This document shows positions 40,047 through 47,760 of a DNA stretch of 64,000 nucleotides, in pieces. The notes beneath the pieces were generated by a model. That model made no database searches, was not told the origin of the DNA, and saw only the letters and a list, made by a program, of their open reading frames with translations. The stretch is from Blastococcus capsensis (GTDB lineage: Bacteria > Actinomycetota > Actinomycetes > Mycobacteriales > Geodermatophilaceae): positions 1 through 64,000 of the forward strand of contig NZ_JASNNW010000016.1 in NCBI RefSeq assembly GCF_030165005.1, given 5' to 3'. A program made the translations under genes and the position numbers. Numbering within the stretch: the stretch's first letter is position 1; each line of letters begins with the position of its first letter.

Positions 40047-41197
40047 GCGGACAGGGTCGCGAAGAGCTGGACGGTTACGGCGACGGGACGCGGGCCGTCC
40101 GGGTCGGTGAGGATCCGGCGGTGCCGGGGGCGCCGCTGCGGCCGTCACCGGTGTTCGCCGCACCCTTCCACCTCGGTGACCAGCCGCCGCGGGCCGGCGG
40201 GGCCGACGCCTACGCCCGGACGGAGCACCCGACGTTCCGGCACTTCGAGGACGCCGTCGGTGCGCTCGACGGCGGCCGGTGCCTGTCCTTCGCCACCGGG
40301 ATGGCGGCGCTGACCGCCGCCGTCCTCGCCTGCGCGCGCAGCGGCGACCGCGTCGTGCTGCCGTCGGACGGCTACTACGCGACCCGCATGCTGGCCGCCG
40401 AGGAGCTGACCCGGTTCGGCATCGACGCGCAGTACGTGCCCACGCCGGAGATCGGGCGGCTCGCCGCCGAGGGCGGGCTGGCCGGGGCGTCCATGGTCCT
40501 GCTGGAGACGCCGAGCAACCCGCAGCTCGACGTCTGCGACATCGCCGCCGTCGCCGACGCGGCCCATGCGGCCGGTGCACTGGTCGCCGTCGACAACACC
40601 ACGGCGACGCCGCTGGGACAGCGGCCGCTCGCCCTGGGTGCCGACCTCACGGTGGGCAGCGACACCAAGGCGCTGACCGGGCACAGCGACGTGCTGCTGG
40701 GGCACGTGACCGTGACCGACGACGAGCTGTACGCGCGGGTGAAGGGCTTCCGCGACCGCACCGGCAGCACTCCGGGCCCGTTCGAGGCGTGGCTGGGCCA
40801 CCGGTCGATGAGCACGCTGGACCTGCGGCTGGCCCGGCAGGCGGCCAACGCGGCGGCCGTCGTGGAGGTGCTCGCCGCGCATCCCGCGGTTACGAACCTG
40901 CGCTGGCCGTGGCGCGCCGGTGACCCGTCGTTCGCGCTGGCCTCCCGGCAGATGCTGCGGCCCAACGGAGTCGTGTCGGCGGAGCTGGCCGACGAGGCGG
41001 CGGTCTCCCGGTTCCTCGGCGCCAGCCGGCTGTGGGCGGCGGCGACCAGCTTCGGCGGGGTGCACAGCACCGTCGACCGGCGGGCGCAGTGGGGTGGAGA
41101 CGACGTGCCGGCCGGATTCGTCCGGTTCTCCTGCGGCATCGAGGACACCGCCGACCTGGTCGCCGACCTAGCCGGCGCGCTCGACGCTCTCGGCTGA
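40043..41197 (+). CDS. Trans-sulfuration family PLP enzyme (cystathionine gamma-lyase/synthase-like)
   Basis: A 384-aa PLP-dependent enzyme. PLP-lysine lies in [20 protein letters not shown]; the PLP phosphate motif [35 protein letters not shown] and [14 protein letters not shown] are typical of the Cys/Met metabolism family. It most resembles a cystathionine gamma-lyase-like group, but substrate cannot be assigned. The ATG overlaps the gpsA stop. Its 3' end overlaps the convergent lipid gene by 30 nt. Confidence 0.85.
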   Translation: MSGQGREELDGYGDGTRAVRVGEDPAVPGAPLRPSPVFAAPFHLGDQPPRAGGADAYARTEHPTFRHFEDAVGALDGGRCLSFATGMAALTAAVLACARSGDRVVLPSDGYYATRMLAAEELTRFGIDAQYVPTPEIGRLAAEGGLAGASMVLLETPSNPQLDVCDIAAVADAAHAAGALVAVDNTTATPLGQRPLALGADLTVGSDTKALTGHSDVLLGHVTVTDDELYARVKGFRDRTGSTPGPFEAWLGHRSMSTLDLRLARQAANAAAVVEVLAAHPAVTNLRWPWRAGDPSFALASRQMLRPNGVVSAELADEAAVSRFLGASRLWAAATSFGGVHSTVDRRAQWGGDDVPAGFVRFSCGIEDTADLVADLAGALDALG

Positions 41198-41956
41198 TCC
41201 GGGCCGGCGGCGGGCGCCGGTCACGGTGAGCCAGACGCTCACGCCGGCGTAGTAGACGAGGTACGCCAGGCTCAGGACGACGACCACGGGATGCGGGTCC
41301 GGGTACTGGACGAGCAGGACCGCGTAGGAGACCAGCCAGAGGGTGGCGAGTGCCAGGTTGAGGCTGCGCAGCGTCCGGGTGCGGGACGGGTAGACGTACT
41401 TGACCGGCACGAACACCAGCACGGTCAGGACGGCGAGCGTCACGGCGACGCCGGTGGTCCCCACGTCCAGGACGATCAGGTAGAAGGCGGCGACGTTCCA
41501 GTAGCTCGGGAACCCCAGGAAGTAGTGGTCCTCGGTCTTCGCGTCGGTCCGGCAGAACTGGTAGCAGGAGGCCAGCAGCGGCAGCGCCGCGAGCAGCCAG
41601 CCCACCGGTCCGCCGGGCAGCCGGTCGGTCGCCCAGAGCAGCACCACGGGCGCGAAGGTGTAGGTCAGGTAGTCGACGATGTCGTCCATCCGCGCGCCGT
41701 CGAACCACGGGATCGTCTCCTTGACCCGTGCCCAGCGGGCCAGCATGCCGTCGGTCCCGTCGATGACCAGCGTGGCCAGGACGAGCCACAGCGCGGTGAC
41801 CACGTCGCCCTCCACCGCCGCGAGCACCATGAGCAGACCGAGCACCGATCCGCTGGCGGTGTAGAGGTGCACCGCGGCGCCGGCCAGCCGCAGCCGCCGG
41901 GAGAACCCGGGGGCCGCGGTGGTGGTGGCCGTCGTGCCGGCCGCGTTCTCGTGCAC
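41168..41956 (-). CDS. CDP-alcohol phosphatidyltransferase, phosphatidylcholine synthase-like
   Basis: A 262-aa integral membrane protein with about eight hydrophobic segments. The catalytic motif is IDGTDGMLARWARVKETIPW then FDGARMDDIVDYLTY. The AR-to-G spacing (12 residues) is longer than the eight of PgsA/PssA and matches bacterial phosphatidylcholine synthase (Pcs), which joins choline to CDP-diacylglycerol. Phosphatidylcholine is a reported polar lipid of Geodermatophilaceae, consistent with a role here. The GTG at 41956 starts VHENAAGTT; a GTG six codons upstream is an alternative. It could instead use another alcohol. Confidence 0.75.
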   Translation of the reverse strand: MHENAAGTTATTTAAPGFSRRLRLAGAAVHLYTASGSVLGLLMVLAAVEGDVVTALWLVLATLVIDGTDGMLARWARVKETIPWFDGARMDDIVDYLTYTFAPVVLLWATDRLPGGPVGWLLAALPLLASCYQFCRTDAKTEDHYFLGFPSYWNVAAFYLIVLDVGTTGVAVTLAVLTVLVFVPVKYVYPSRTRTLRSLNLALATLWLVSYAVLLVQYPDPHPVVVVLSLAYLVYYAGVSVWLTVTGARRRPGSAESVERAG

Positions 41957-42040
41957 GCGACGAGGCTGCCACACCGCTCAGCGCCGGGTGGGGTGAGGCG
42001 TGTGCCGACGTCGCGGCGAGGCGGGCGGAGCGCCCTCGGT

Positions 42041-42046
42041 TAGGGT
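42041..42046 (+). promoter_or_regulatory. -10 element (TAGGGT) of ddl
   Basis: TAGGGT ends 7 nt before the ATG at 42054; the transcript is probably leaderless. Confidence 0.5.
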
Positions 42047-42053
42047 CGCGGCA

Positions 42054-43190
42054 ATGAGCGGACAGGCGGGCAGGGTTCGTGTGGCGGTCGTCTTCGGGGG
42101 GCGCAGCGAGGAGCACGCGATCTCCTGCGTGTCGGCCGGCAGCGTCATGGCCGCGCTGGATCCCGAGCGGTACGAGGTCGTCCCGGTGGGCATCGCGCGG
42201 GACGGTCGCTGGCTGCTGCCCGACCCCGGCCAGCGGCTGACCATCAGCGACGGCACGCTGCCCGAGGTGCGCACGGGCACGGCGGTCGCACTGGTCGGCG
42301 ACCCCGAGGCCCGGGGGCTGGCCGTGCTGGAGGCCGGCGCGGCCGTGGGGAAGGTGCTCACCGAGGTCGACGTCGTCTTCCCGGTCCTGCACGGGACGTT
42401 CGGCGAGGACGGCACCGTCCAGGGGCTGCTGGAGATGACCGGCCTGCCCTACGTGGGGTCGGGCGTGTTCGCCAGCGCCGCGTCGATGGACAAGGAGTTC
42501 ACCAAGAAGCTCCTGGCCGCCGCCGGCCTGCCCCAGGGGCCGCACGTCGTCCTCCGGGACGCGCACGGGGCCGTCTGCGCCGATCCCGCCGTCCTCGACG
42601 ACGCCGCGCGCGAACGGCTCGGCCTGCCGGTCTTCGTCAAGCCGGCCCGTGCCGGGTCCAGCATCGGCATCACGAAGGTCACCGACTGGGCGCAGTTCCC
42701 CGCCGCCGTCGCCGAGGCCGCCGCGGTCGATCCGAAAGTGATCGTCGAGGCGGCGATCCCCGGCCGGGAGATCGAGTGCGGCGTGCTGGCCGCACGAGGG
42801 TCGGGGCTCCCCGAGGCGAGCCTGCCGGCCGAGATCCGGCTGCGCCCCGGCGTCGACTGGTACAACTTCGCGGCCAAGTACCTCGACGACGCCGCCGAGT
42901 TCGACATCCCCGCCGACCTCTCGGCCGACCGGATCGCCGCCGTGCGAGATGCCGCCCGGCGGGCCTACCTGGCGCTGGACTGCCGGGGGCTGGCCCGGGT
43001 CGACTTCTTCCTGGGGACCGGTCCGGACGGTGCCGACCGGCTGGTGATCAACGAGGTGAACACCATGCCCGGGTTCACCCCGATCTCCATGTTCGCCCGC
43101 ATGTGGGCGGCCACCGGCGTGGACTTCGCCGAGCTGGTCGACCGGCTGGTGGCGGGAGCGCTGGCCGACGGCGCACGGCCGGGCCGGTGA
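42054..43190 (+). CDS. ddl: D-alanine--D-alanine ligase
   Basis: A 378-aa ATP-grasp enzyme that makes D-Ala-D-Ala for peptidoglycan. The N-terminus [57 protein letters not shown] and the Mg-binding end [16 protein letters not shown] are all conserved. The length fits DdlA of mycobacteria. The following lipoprotein gene overlaps its stop. Confidence 0.97.
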   Translation: MSGQAGRVRVAVVFGGRSEEHAISCVSAGSVMAALDPERYEVVPVGIARDGRWLLPDPGQRLTISDGTLPEVRTGTAVALVGDPEARGLAVLEAGAAVGKVLTEVDVVFPVLHGTFGEDGTVQGLLEMTGLPYVGSGVFASAASMDKEFTKKLLAAAGLPQGPHVVLRDAHGAVCADPAVLDDAARERLGLPVFVKPARAGSSIGITKVTDWAQFPAAVAEAAAVDPKVIVEAAIPGREIECGVLAARGSGLPEASLPAEIRLRPGVDWYNFAAKYLDDAAEFDIPADLSADRIAAVRDAARRAYLALDCRGLARVDFFLGTGPDGADRLVINEVNTMPGFTPISMFARMWAATGVDFAELVDRLVAGALADGARPGR

Positions 43191-43876
43191 CCGCGAGGCG
43201 GCCGGCCGCCCGCCGGGGTGCGCTCGCCGCCCCGTCCCGGCTCGCCGTCCTCGTCCCGGTGCTCCTCGCCGCCGCGTCGCTCGTGCCCGGCTGCGGCCGC
43301 ACGGTCGACGGCGTGCCGACCGCCGCCGCGCCGTCGGACCGCCCGACCACCGCGGCCGAGCTCCAGCAGCTCCTGGTGGCCGCGGTGCCCTCGGGGCTGC
43401 CGCGGCTGCCTGACGACGAGGTGGAGCCGCCGGCGGGGGCCAAGCGGCTGGAGGACGTCGCCGGCTACGCCCCCGATCCGGCGCGTGAACGGGCTGTCCT
43501 CGCCAGCTACGGCTACCGGTTCGGCTGGGAACGCTTCTGGGGCCGGGAGTCCGGCCCGATGACCGGGCTCTTCGTCGACCAGTTCGAGCAGCGGTCCGGG
43601 GCGCGGGCCTACGCCGAGGACCTGGCCCGCAACGACGCCGAGCTCTACGGCGGCACGCTGAGCGAGGACCCGCCGGAGCTGCCCGGCAACTGCCGGTTGC
43701 TCACCGTGGACGCTCCCGTGCCGCACGCCGGGCTCACCGGTCCCGCCGCGTTCGCATGGTGCTGGCACGGCGTCTTCAGCGTGTCGGTGACGGCGGTGGC
43801 CGAGACGGCCGACGACGCCGTCCGCGAGGTCGGCGCCGTGCTGGACGCGCAGCTGGCGCTGCTGCCCCCGGCATGA
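43187..43876 (+). CDS. Predicted lipoprotein of unknown function
   Basis: A 229-aa exported protein. A signal peptide ([20 protein letters not shown]) ends in a lipobox with Cys near residue 35 (VPGC). The mature part begins with a Pro/Ala/Thr-rich linker and has a single folded domain ([40 protein letters not shown]) with two Cys that could form a disulfide (GNCRLL, FAWCWHG). I do not recognise the family. Its GTG overlaps the ddl stop, so it is probably translated with ddl. Confidence 0.72.
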   Translation: MTARRPAARRGALAAPSRLAVLVPVLLAAASLVPGCGRTVDGVPTAAAPSDRPTTAAELQQLLVAAVPSGLPRLPDDEVEPPAGAKRLEDVAGYAPDPARERAVLASYGYRFGWERFWGRESGPMTGLFVDQFEQRSGARAYAEDLARNDAELYGGTLSEDPPELPGNCRLLTVDAPVPHAGLTGPAAFAWCWHGVFSVSVTAVAETADDAVREVGAVLDAQLALLPPA

Positions 43877-43911
43877 CGTCCGGTCGGGGACGGGGCGGCC
43901 GGGTGCAGCGC

Positions 43912-44508
43912 TCAGGGGGCGGGCCGTGGCTCCTGGTAGGGGAGCGCCTCGGCGAGCGGGATGGTGAGGGCGGTGACCGGGGCGCTGTCCACCTCGGCGG
44001 GCAGCCGCACCTCGACGTAGACCGGCCGGTCGACCGCCGTCCACACCGTGGTGTCGGGATCGCTGGTGTCCACGTGCCACTGCACGCCGTTGATCTGGAT
44101 GGCCGAGGCCCCGACGGTCCAGCCGGCGGGGCGGTCGACGCCACAGGTGAGAACCACGGGCGGGTCGCCCCAGGCGTAGACGTACGGGGTGTCGGACTGC
44201 ACCCGGCGGGAGGGCTCCCCGGCCAGCTCGAGCGGCAGGTTCGCCATGAGCGCCGGGCACGATGCCTCCGCCTCCGGGGTGACCGGCGGGGTGTCCAGCG
44301 GCAGCACCGGGAGGTCCTCGGGCCGGACGGGCGCGGCCCCGTCGATCTCGGCCGGACCGGCGGCCGAGCTCGGCCGGCCCCGGTCGCCGGCGACGTTGAC
44401 GAGCACGACGAGCGCGATCACCACCGGGACGGTGATCGCCGTGATCAGGAGCGCGACCCGGCGCAGCGGGTCCGCCCGGCGTCCGCTCAGATGTTGACGA
44501 CCGGGCAC
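43912..44508 (-). CDS. DUF3515 domain membrane-anchored protein
   Basis: A 198-aa protein with one transmembrane segment near the N-terminus (VALLITAITVPVVIALVVLV) and an exported domain. DUF3515 features are CPALMANLPLELAGEPSRRV, VYAWGDPPVVLTCGVDRPAG, and an end GALPYQEPRP-like (EALPYQEPRPAP). Cysteines in CPAL and LTCG could pair. The gene neighbours ddl and thiL in most actinobacteria, suggesting an envelope role, but function is unknown. The GTG at 44508 overlaps the Lrp-domain gene by 22 nt. Confidence 0.85.
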   Translation of the reverse strand: MPGRQHLSGRRADPLRRVALLITAITVPVVIALVVLVNVAGDRGRPSSAAGPAEIDGAAPVRPEDLPVLPLDTPPVTPEAEASCPALMANLPLELAGEPSRRVQSDTPYVYAWGDPPVVLTCGVDRPAGWTVGASAIQINGVQWHVDTSDPDTTVWTAVDRPVYVEVRLPAEVDSAPVTALTIPLAEALPYQEPRPAP

Positions 44509-44720
44509 GTCAGGGTCCGGGTGATCCCGTCGACCGACTGCACGCGTGCGACGACCAGGCGACCCAGGTCGTCGACGGTCTCGGCCTCGGCGCGGACGAT
44601 GACGTCGTACGGGCCGGTGACGTCCTCGGCCCTGGTGACGCCGCTGATCTCGCTGATCGTCGAGGCGACCTGGGCGGCCTTGCCGACCTCGGTCTGGATG
44701 AGGATGTAGGCGTGGACCAC
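44487..44720 (-). CDS. Stand-alone Lrp/AsnC ligand-binding (RAM) domain protein
   Basis: A 77-aa protein consisting only of the Lrp effector-binding domain (HAYILIQTEVGKAAQVASTI, TGPYDVIVRAEAETVDDLGR, TRTLTCPVVNI). No helix-turn-helix is encoded. Small RAM-only proteins are thought to bind amino acids and modulate partners. The GTG at 44720 is supported by GGAGGAAGGA upstream and by homology. The upstream reading frame to 44810 lacks homology. Confidence 0.85.
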   Translation of the reverse strand: MVHAYILIQTEVGKAAQVASTISEISGVTRAEDVTGPYDVIVRAEAETVDDLGRLVVARVQSVDGITRTLTCPVVNI

Positions 44721-44812
44721 GGGAGATCCTTCCTCCGGCAACAGTGCCGAGACGTCGTCCCCGCCGGCTGGCGGATTCGTCGGCAACCTACCGCAGGAAC
44801 TGGAGAGCACCG

Positions 44813-45853
44813 ATGAGCCGACCCCGCCCGCTGGTCCCGCGCGGTGACCCGGCCGACTCCGTCCGGGTCGTCGGCGAGTTCGGCGTCATCGCCCGGGTGC
44901 TGGCCCGATCGGGGACGGCGGCAGCGGCCGAGGTGGGACCCGGGGACGACGCGGCCGTGCTGCGGGCGCCGGACCAGCGCGTCGTCGTCACGACCGACGT
45001 GCTGGTGGAGGGGCGGCACTTCCGGCGGGACTGGTCGTCGGCCGAGGACGTCGGCCACAAGGCGGCGGCGGCCAACCTGGCCGACATCGCGGCGATGGGC
45101 GCCACCACCACGGCACTGGTGGTGGGGCTGGCGTGCCCGGCGGACACCCCCACCAGCTGGCTGGAGGGGGTCGCCACCGGGATGGCCGACGAGTGCGCGC
45201 CGATGGGTGCCGCCGTGGTCGGTGGCGACACCGTGGCCGCCGCGGCGGACAGCGGCGGCGTCGTGCTCTCGGTGACCGCGCTCGGCGACCTGGGCGGGCG
45301 GGCGCCGGTGCTGCGCTCGGGGGCCCGGCCGGGCGACGTCGTCGCGCTCGCCGGCCGGCTCGGGTGGTCGGCGGCGGGGCTCGCGGTGCTGCGCCGCGGT
45401 TTCACCAGCCCGCTGGCCGTCGTGACCGCGCACCGCCGGCCGGCCCCGCCCTACGCGGCGGGCCCGGCGGCGGCCGACGCGGGCGCCACCGCGATGTGCG
45501 ACGTGAGCGACGGGCTGGTCGCCGACGCGGGACATCTCGCCCGGGACAGCGGTGTGCTGATCGACCTGGACCGCGCCGCCCTGGAGCAGGCGTGCCTGGA
45601 GCCGGTCGGGCCGCTGCAGCAGGTGGGCTCGGCCCTCGGGGTCGACCCGATGGCGTGGGTGCTCAGCGGTGGCGAGGACCACGCGTTGCTCGCGACCTTC
45701 CCCCGGAAGGCGACCCTGCCGGAGGGGTGGGTCCCCGTCGGCATCGTGCGTCCGGGGAAGCGCGGGGCCGGTGTGCGGGTGAGCGGCGAGGCCGCGGAGG
45801 AGGCGCTGCGCGGCGTCGGGGCGGAGCGGGCGGGTCATGTCCACTTCGGCTGA
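44813..45853 (+). CDS. thiL: Thiamine-monophosphate kinase
   Basis: A 346-aa PurM/AIR-synthase-like enzyme that phosphorylates thiamine monophosphate to the active cofactor thiamine diphosphate (used by IlvB). Conserved parts are GPGDDAAVLRAPDQRVVVTT, DVLVEGRHFRRDW, HKAAAANLADIAAMGA, VGGDTVAA and CDVSDGLVADAGHLARDSG. The ATG at 44813 has GGAG upstream and restores the family N-terminus. Its end overlaps the GNAT gene by 17 nt. Confidence 0.95.
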   Translation: MSRPRPLVPRGDPADSVRVVGEFGVIARVLARSGTAAAAEVGPGDDAAVLRAPDQRVVVTTDVLVEGRHFRRDWSSAEDVGHKAAAANLADIAAMGATTTALVVGLACPADTPTSWLEGVATGMADECAPMGAAVVGGDTVAAAADSGGVVLSVTALGDLGGRAPVLRSGARPGDVVALAGRLGWSAAGLAVLRRGFTSPLAVVTAHRRPAPPYAAGPAAADAGATAMCDVSDGLVADAGHLARDSGVLIDLDRAALEQACLEPVGPLQQVGSALGVDPMAWVLSGGEDHALLATFPRKATLPEGWVPVGIVRPGKRGAGVRVSGEAAEEALRGVGAERAGHVHFG

Positions 45854-46367
45854 GCGGCTGCTCCCGGACGGGGCGGTGGCCCGGTTCGGGGCCTTGCCCT
45901 ACGACGACCCGGTGGCGCAGACCCTGGTCGAGGAGGTGCAGCAGGAGTACGTGGCGCGGTACGGCGGGCGCGACGGGGCGGTCGTCGACCCGGCGGAGTT
46001 CCGGCCGCCGGCCGGGGTCTTCCTCGTCGCCGAGCTGGACGGCGCTCCCGTGGGCTGCGGGGCATGGCGGGTGTACCCGCCCGGCGGGGTGGAGATCAAA
46101 CGGGTCTACGTGGCGCCGGGGTTCCGCCGGCGCGGCCTCGCGCAGGCGATCATGGCCGAGCTCGAGTCCTCCGCCGCACGTGCCGGGCACCGGTCGGTGG
46201 TGCTCAACACCGGCCGGAGGCAGCCGGAGGCCGTCGCCCTCTACGCCGATCTGGGCTACGTTCCCGTTCCCGGCTACGGCTTGTACGCCTGCGCCCCGGA
46301 TGCCGTGTTCCTCGGCAAGGACCTGGCACCCCCGACGCACGGCGAGGAGTCGACGTGGGCATCGTGA
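45837..46367 (+). CDS. GNAT family N-acetyltransferase
   Basis: A 176-aa acetyltransferase. The acetyl-CoA motif is VEIKRVYVAPGFRRRGLAQA (about residues 85-104). VLNTGRRQPEAVALYADLGY and VPVPGYGLYACAPDAV complete the fold. The group is common in actinobacteria; substrate unknown. It starts inside the end of thiL and its own end overlaps the next gene, forming a tight cluster. Confidence 0.87.
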   Translation: MSTSAERLLPDGAVARFGALPYDDPVAQTLVEEVQQEYVARYGGRDGAVVDPAEFRPPAGVFLVAELDGAPVGCGAWRVYPPGGVEIKRVYVAPGFRRRGLAQAIMAELESSAARAGHRSVVLNTGRRQPEAVALYADLGYVPVPGYGLYACAPDAVFLGKDLAPPTHGEESTWAS

Positions 46368-46981
46368 CCATCTCCGCCCCCTACGGTGCTGCGGGGGCCG
46401 AGATCGCGCCGGCCGTCGCCGAGCAGTTGTGGCTGCCGTTCCACGACCGGGCGATCCCGGCGCAGGTGGCCGGCCGGCTGGGGGTGCCGGTGGCGGAGGC
46501 GGAGGCCAACGACGAGACCGTCGTCCGGGGGCTGTGGCGGCTCGTCGCCTCGCTCGGCACCATGCCCGACCCCGTGGGCGGGGTGGTGCCGGGCGCGCCG
46601 CTGCCGGACGCCCGGGCCTACCGGGAGCAGACCGAGCGCGTGCTCGCCGAGATCGCCGCGGGGGACGGCGGTGTCGTGCTCGGGCGGGCCGCGGCGATGG
46701 TCCTGCGCGGCCGGACCGATGCGCTCCACGTGCGGCTCGACGGCGCCCGGGAGCGGCGGCTGTCGGCTGCGGTGGCGCGCTCGGGCCGACCGCGCGAGGA
46801 GGTGGCGCGGGAGATGACGGTGACCGACCGGGGGCGGGAGGCTTACGTGCGGCACTTCTACCGGTGCGATCCCGCCGCTGCCGGCCACTACCACCTGGTG
46901 GTCGACAGCACCGAGCTCCCGCTCGAGACGGTCGTGCAGCTGGTGGTGGCGGCGGCGCGGGGACGCGGGATCGGTCGGTGA
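46355..46981 (+). CDS. Cytidylate kinase-like family protein
   Basis: A 208-aa protein resembling the cytidylate-kinase-like family (PF13189 type). The N-terminus VGIVTISAPYGAAGAEIAPA replaces the typical P-loop with a degenerate glycine-rich loop. It continues LPFHDRAIP, DGGVVLGRAAAMVLRGRTDA, HVRLDGARERRLSAAVAR, and DRGREAYVRHFYRCDPAAAG with HYHLVVDS. Nucleotide binding is likely, activity is unproven. The GTG at 46355 has GAGGAG upstream and overlaps the GNAT stop by 13 nt. Confidence 0.78.
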   Translation: MGIVTISAPYGAAGAEIAPAVAEQLWLPFHDRAIPAQVAGRLGVPVAEAEANDETVVRGLWRLVASLGTMPDPVGGVVPGAPLPDARAYREQTERVLAEIAAGDGGVVLGRAAAMVLRGRTDALHVRLDGARERRLSAAVARSGRPREEVAREMTVTDRGREAYVRHFYRCDPAAAGHYHLVVDSTELPLETVVQLVVAAARGRGIGR

Positions 46982-47357
46982 TCCGTCCGCGCCCGGCGGA
47001 GGACCGCCGTGTGGGGCGCGCGTCCCGACGACGCGGTGTACGTGCACGGTCTCGTGGTCGACGGCGCCCACGATGGGCAGGGGATCGGTGCGAGCCTCCT
47101 GGCCTGGCCGGCGCCCAGCGGCCGGCCGGGCGTACCTGCGGTTGGACTGCGTCGAGGCGAACCCCCGGCTGCGCCGGTACTACCGCGAGCAGGGCTTCGC
47201 CGAGGTGGGGCGGCGGGAGTTCGACGGGGCGTGGGACCCGGTGGTGCTGCTGCAGCGGCACGCGGTGGCCGGCCGAGCATTCGCGCCGGCCACCGGGCAG
47301 GAACTCCGCCAACACGAAGAACCCCGGAGGTCGATGACCTCCGGGGTCCTTCGGTAG
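46978..47357 (+). pseudogene. Decayed GNAT acetyltransferase (internal deletion plus frameshifts)
   Basis: GTG at 46978 begins IRPRPAEDR, the usual first strand of a GNAT, then homology resumes in another frame with WGARPDDAVYVHGLVVDGAH, DGQGIGASLLAW, i.e. the acetyl-CoA motif. About 80 residues between are missing. A second shift near 47105-47125 leads to GRAYLRLDCVEANPRLRRYY, REQGFAEVGRREFDG. No single ORF contains all three segments. Its end runs into the rpmB terminator. Confidence 0.7.
47321..47347 (-). terminator. rpmB terminator
   Basis: A perfect 12-bp stem: ACCCCGGAGGTC and GACCTCCGGGGT around a GAT triloop (plus-strand reading). On the minus strand it is followed by TCTTCGTGTT, moderately T-rich. 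It lies between convergent genes. Confidence 0.8.
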
Positions 47358-47382
47358 TCCAGGTGAGGGCCGAGCCCTCGGT

Positions 47383-47574
47383 TCAGCCGCGGGCGACCTT
47401 GCCGGCGCGGATGCACGAGGTGCACGCGTTGATCCGGCGACGGTTACCGGGGGCGATCAGCGCCCGCACGGACTGGATGTTCGGGTTCCAACGGCGCGGC
47501 GTGCGGCGGTGCGAGTGCGACACCGACATACCGAAACCGGGGCCCTTGCCACACACATCGCACACGGCAGCCAC
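47383..47574 (-). CDS. rpmB: 50S ribosomal protein L28
   Basis: A 63-aa ribosomal protein, within the normal size for L28. Zinc-ribbon cysteines are present in VCDVCGKGP and ACTSCIRAGK (four Cys, C+ form). SHSHRRTPRRWNPNIQSVRA is the RNA-binding core. It is divergent from the fakA-recG operon, as in many actinobacteria. The start codon is preceded by AGTGATCCACC with no strong Shine-Dalgarno sequence. Confidence 0.96.
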   Translation of the reverse strand: MAAVCDVCGKGPGFGMSVSHSHRRTPRRWNPNIQSVRALIAPGNRRRINACTSCIRAGKVARG

Positions 47575-47747
47575 GGTGGATCACTCCCAGAAGAATCGTT
47601 CACAGACGGCGGGGCAAGGCAGCACCCGCATCAAGACCGTCATGGAGTCTAACCGTTCCTCGGGCGGGACGTCGCGGTGCCCTTCGGACGCGCCCCTGCC
47701 GGACCTCGTTCCGACTCGCGACGGCGGGACGTGTCGGTCCGGGTGGG

Positions 47748-47753
47748 TAGCCT
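47748..47753 (+). promoter_or_regulatory. -10 element (TAGCCT) that places the fakA-like start at 47761
   Basis: TAGCCT ends 7 nt before the GTG at 47761. This spacing favours that start over the GTG codons at 47731 and 47677. Confidence 0.5.
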
Positions 47754-47760
47754 CCCACCC

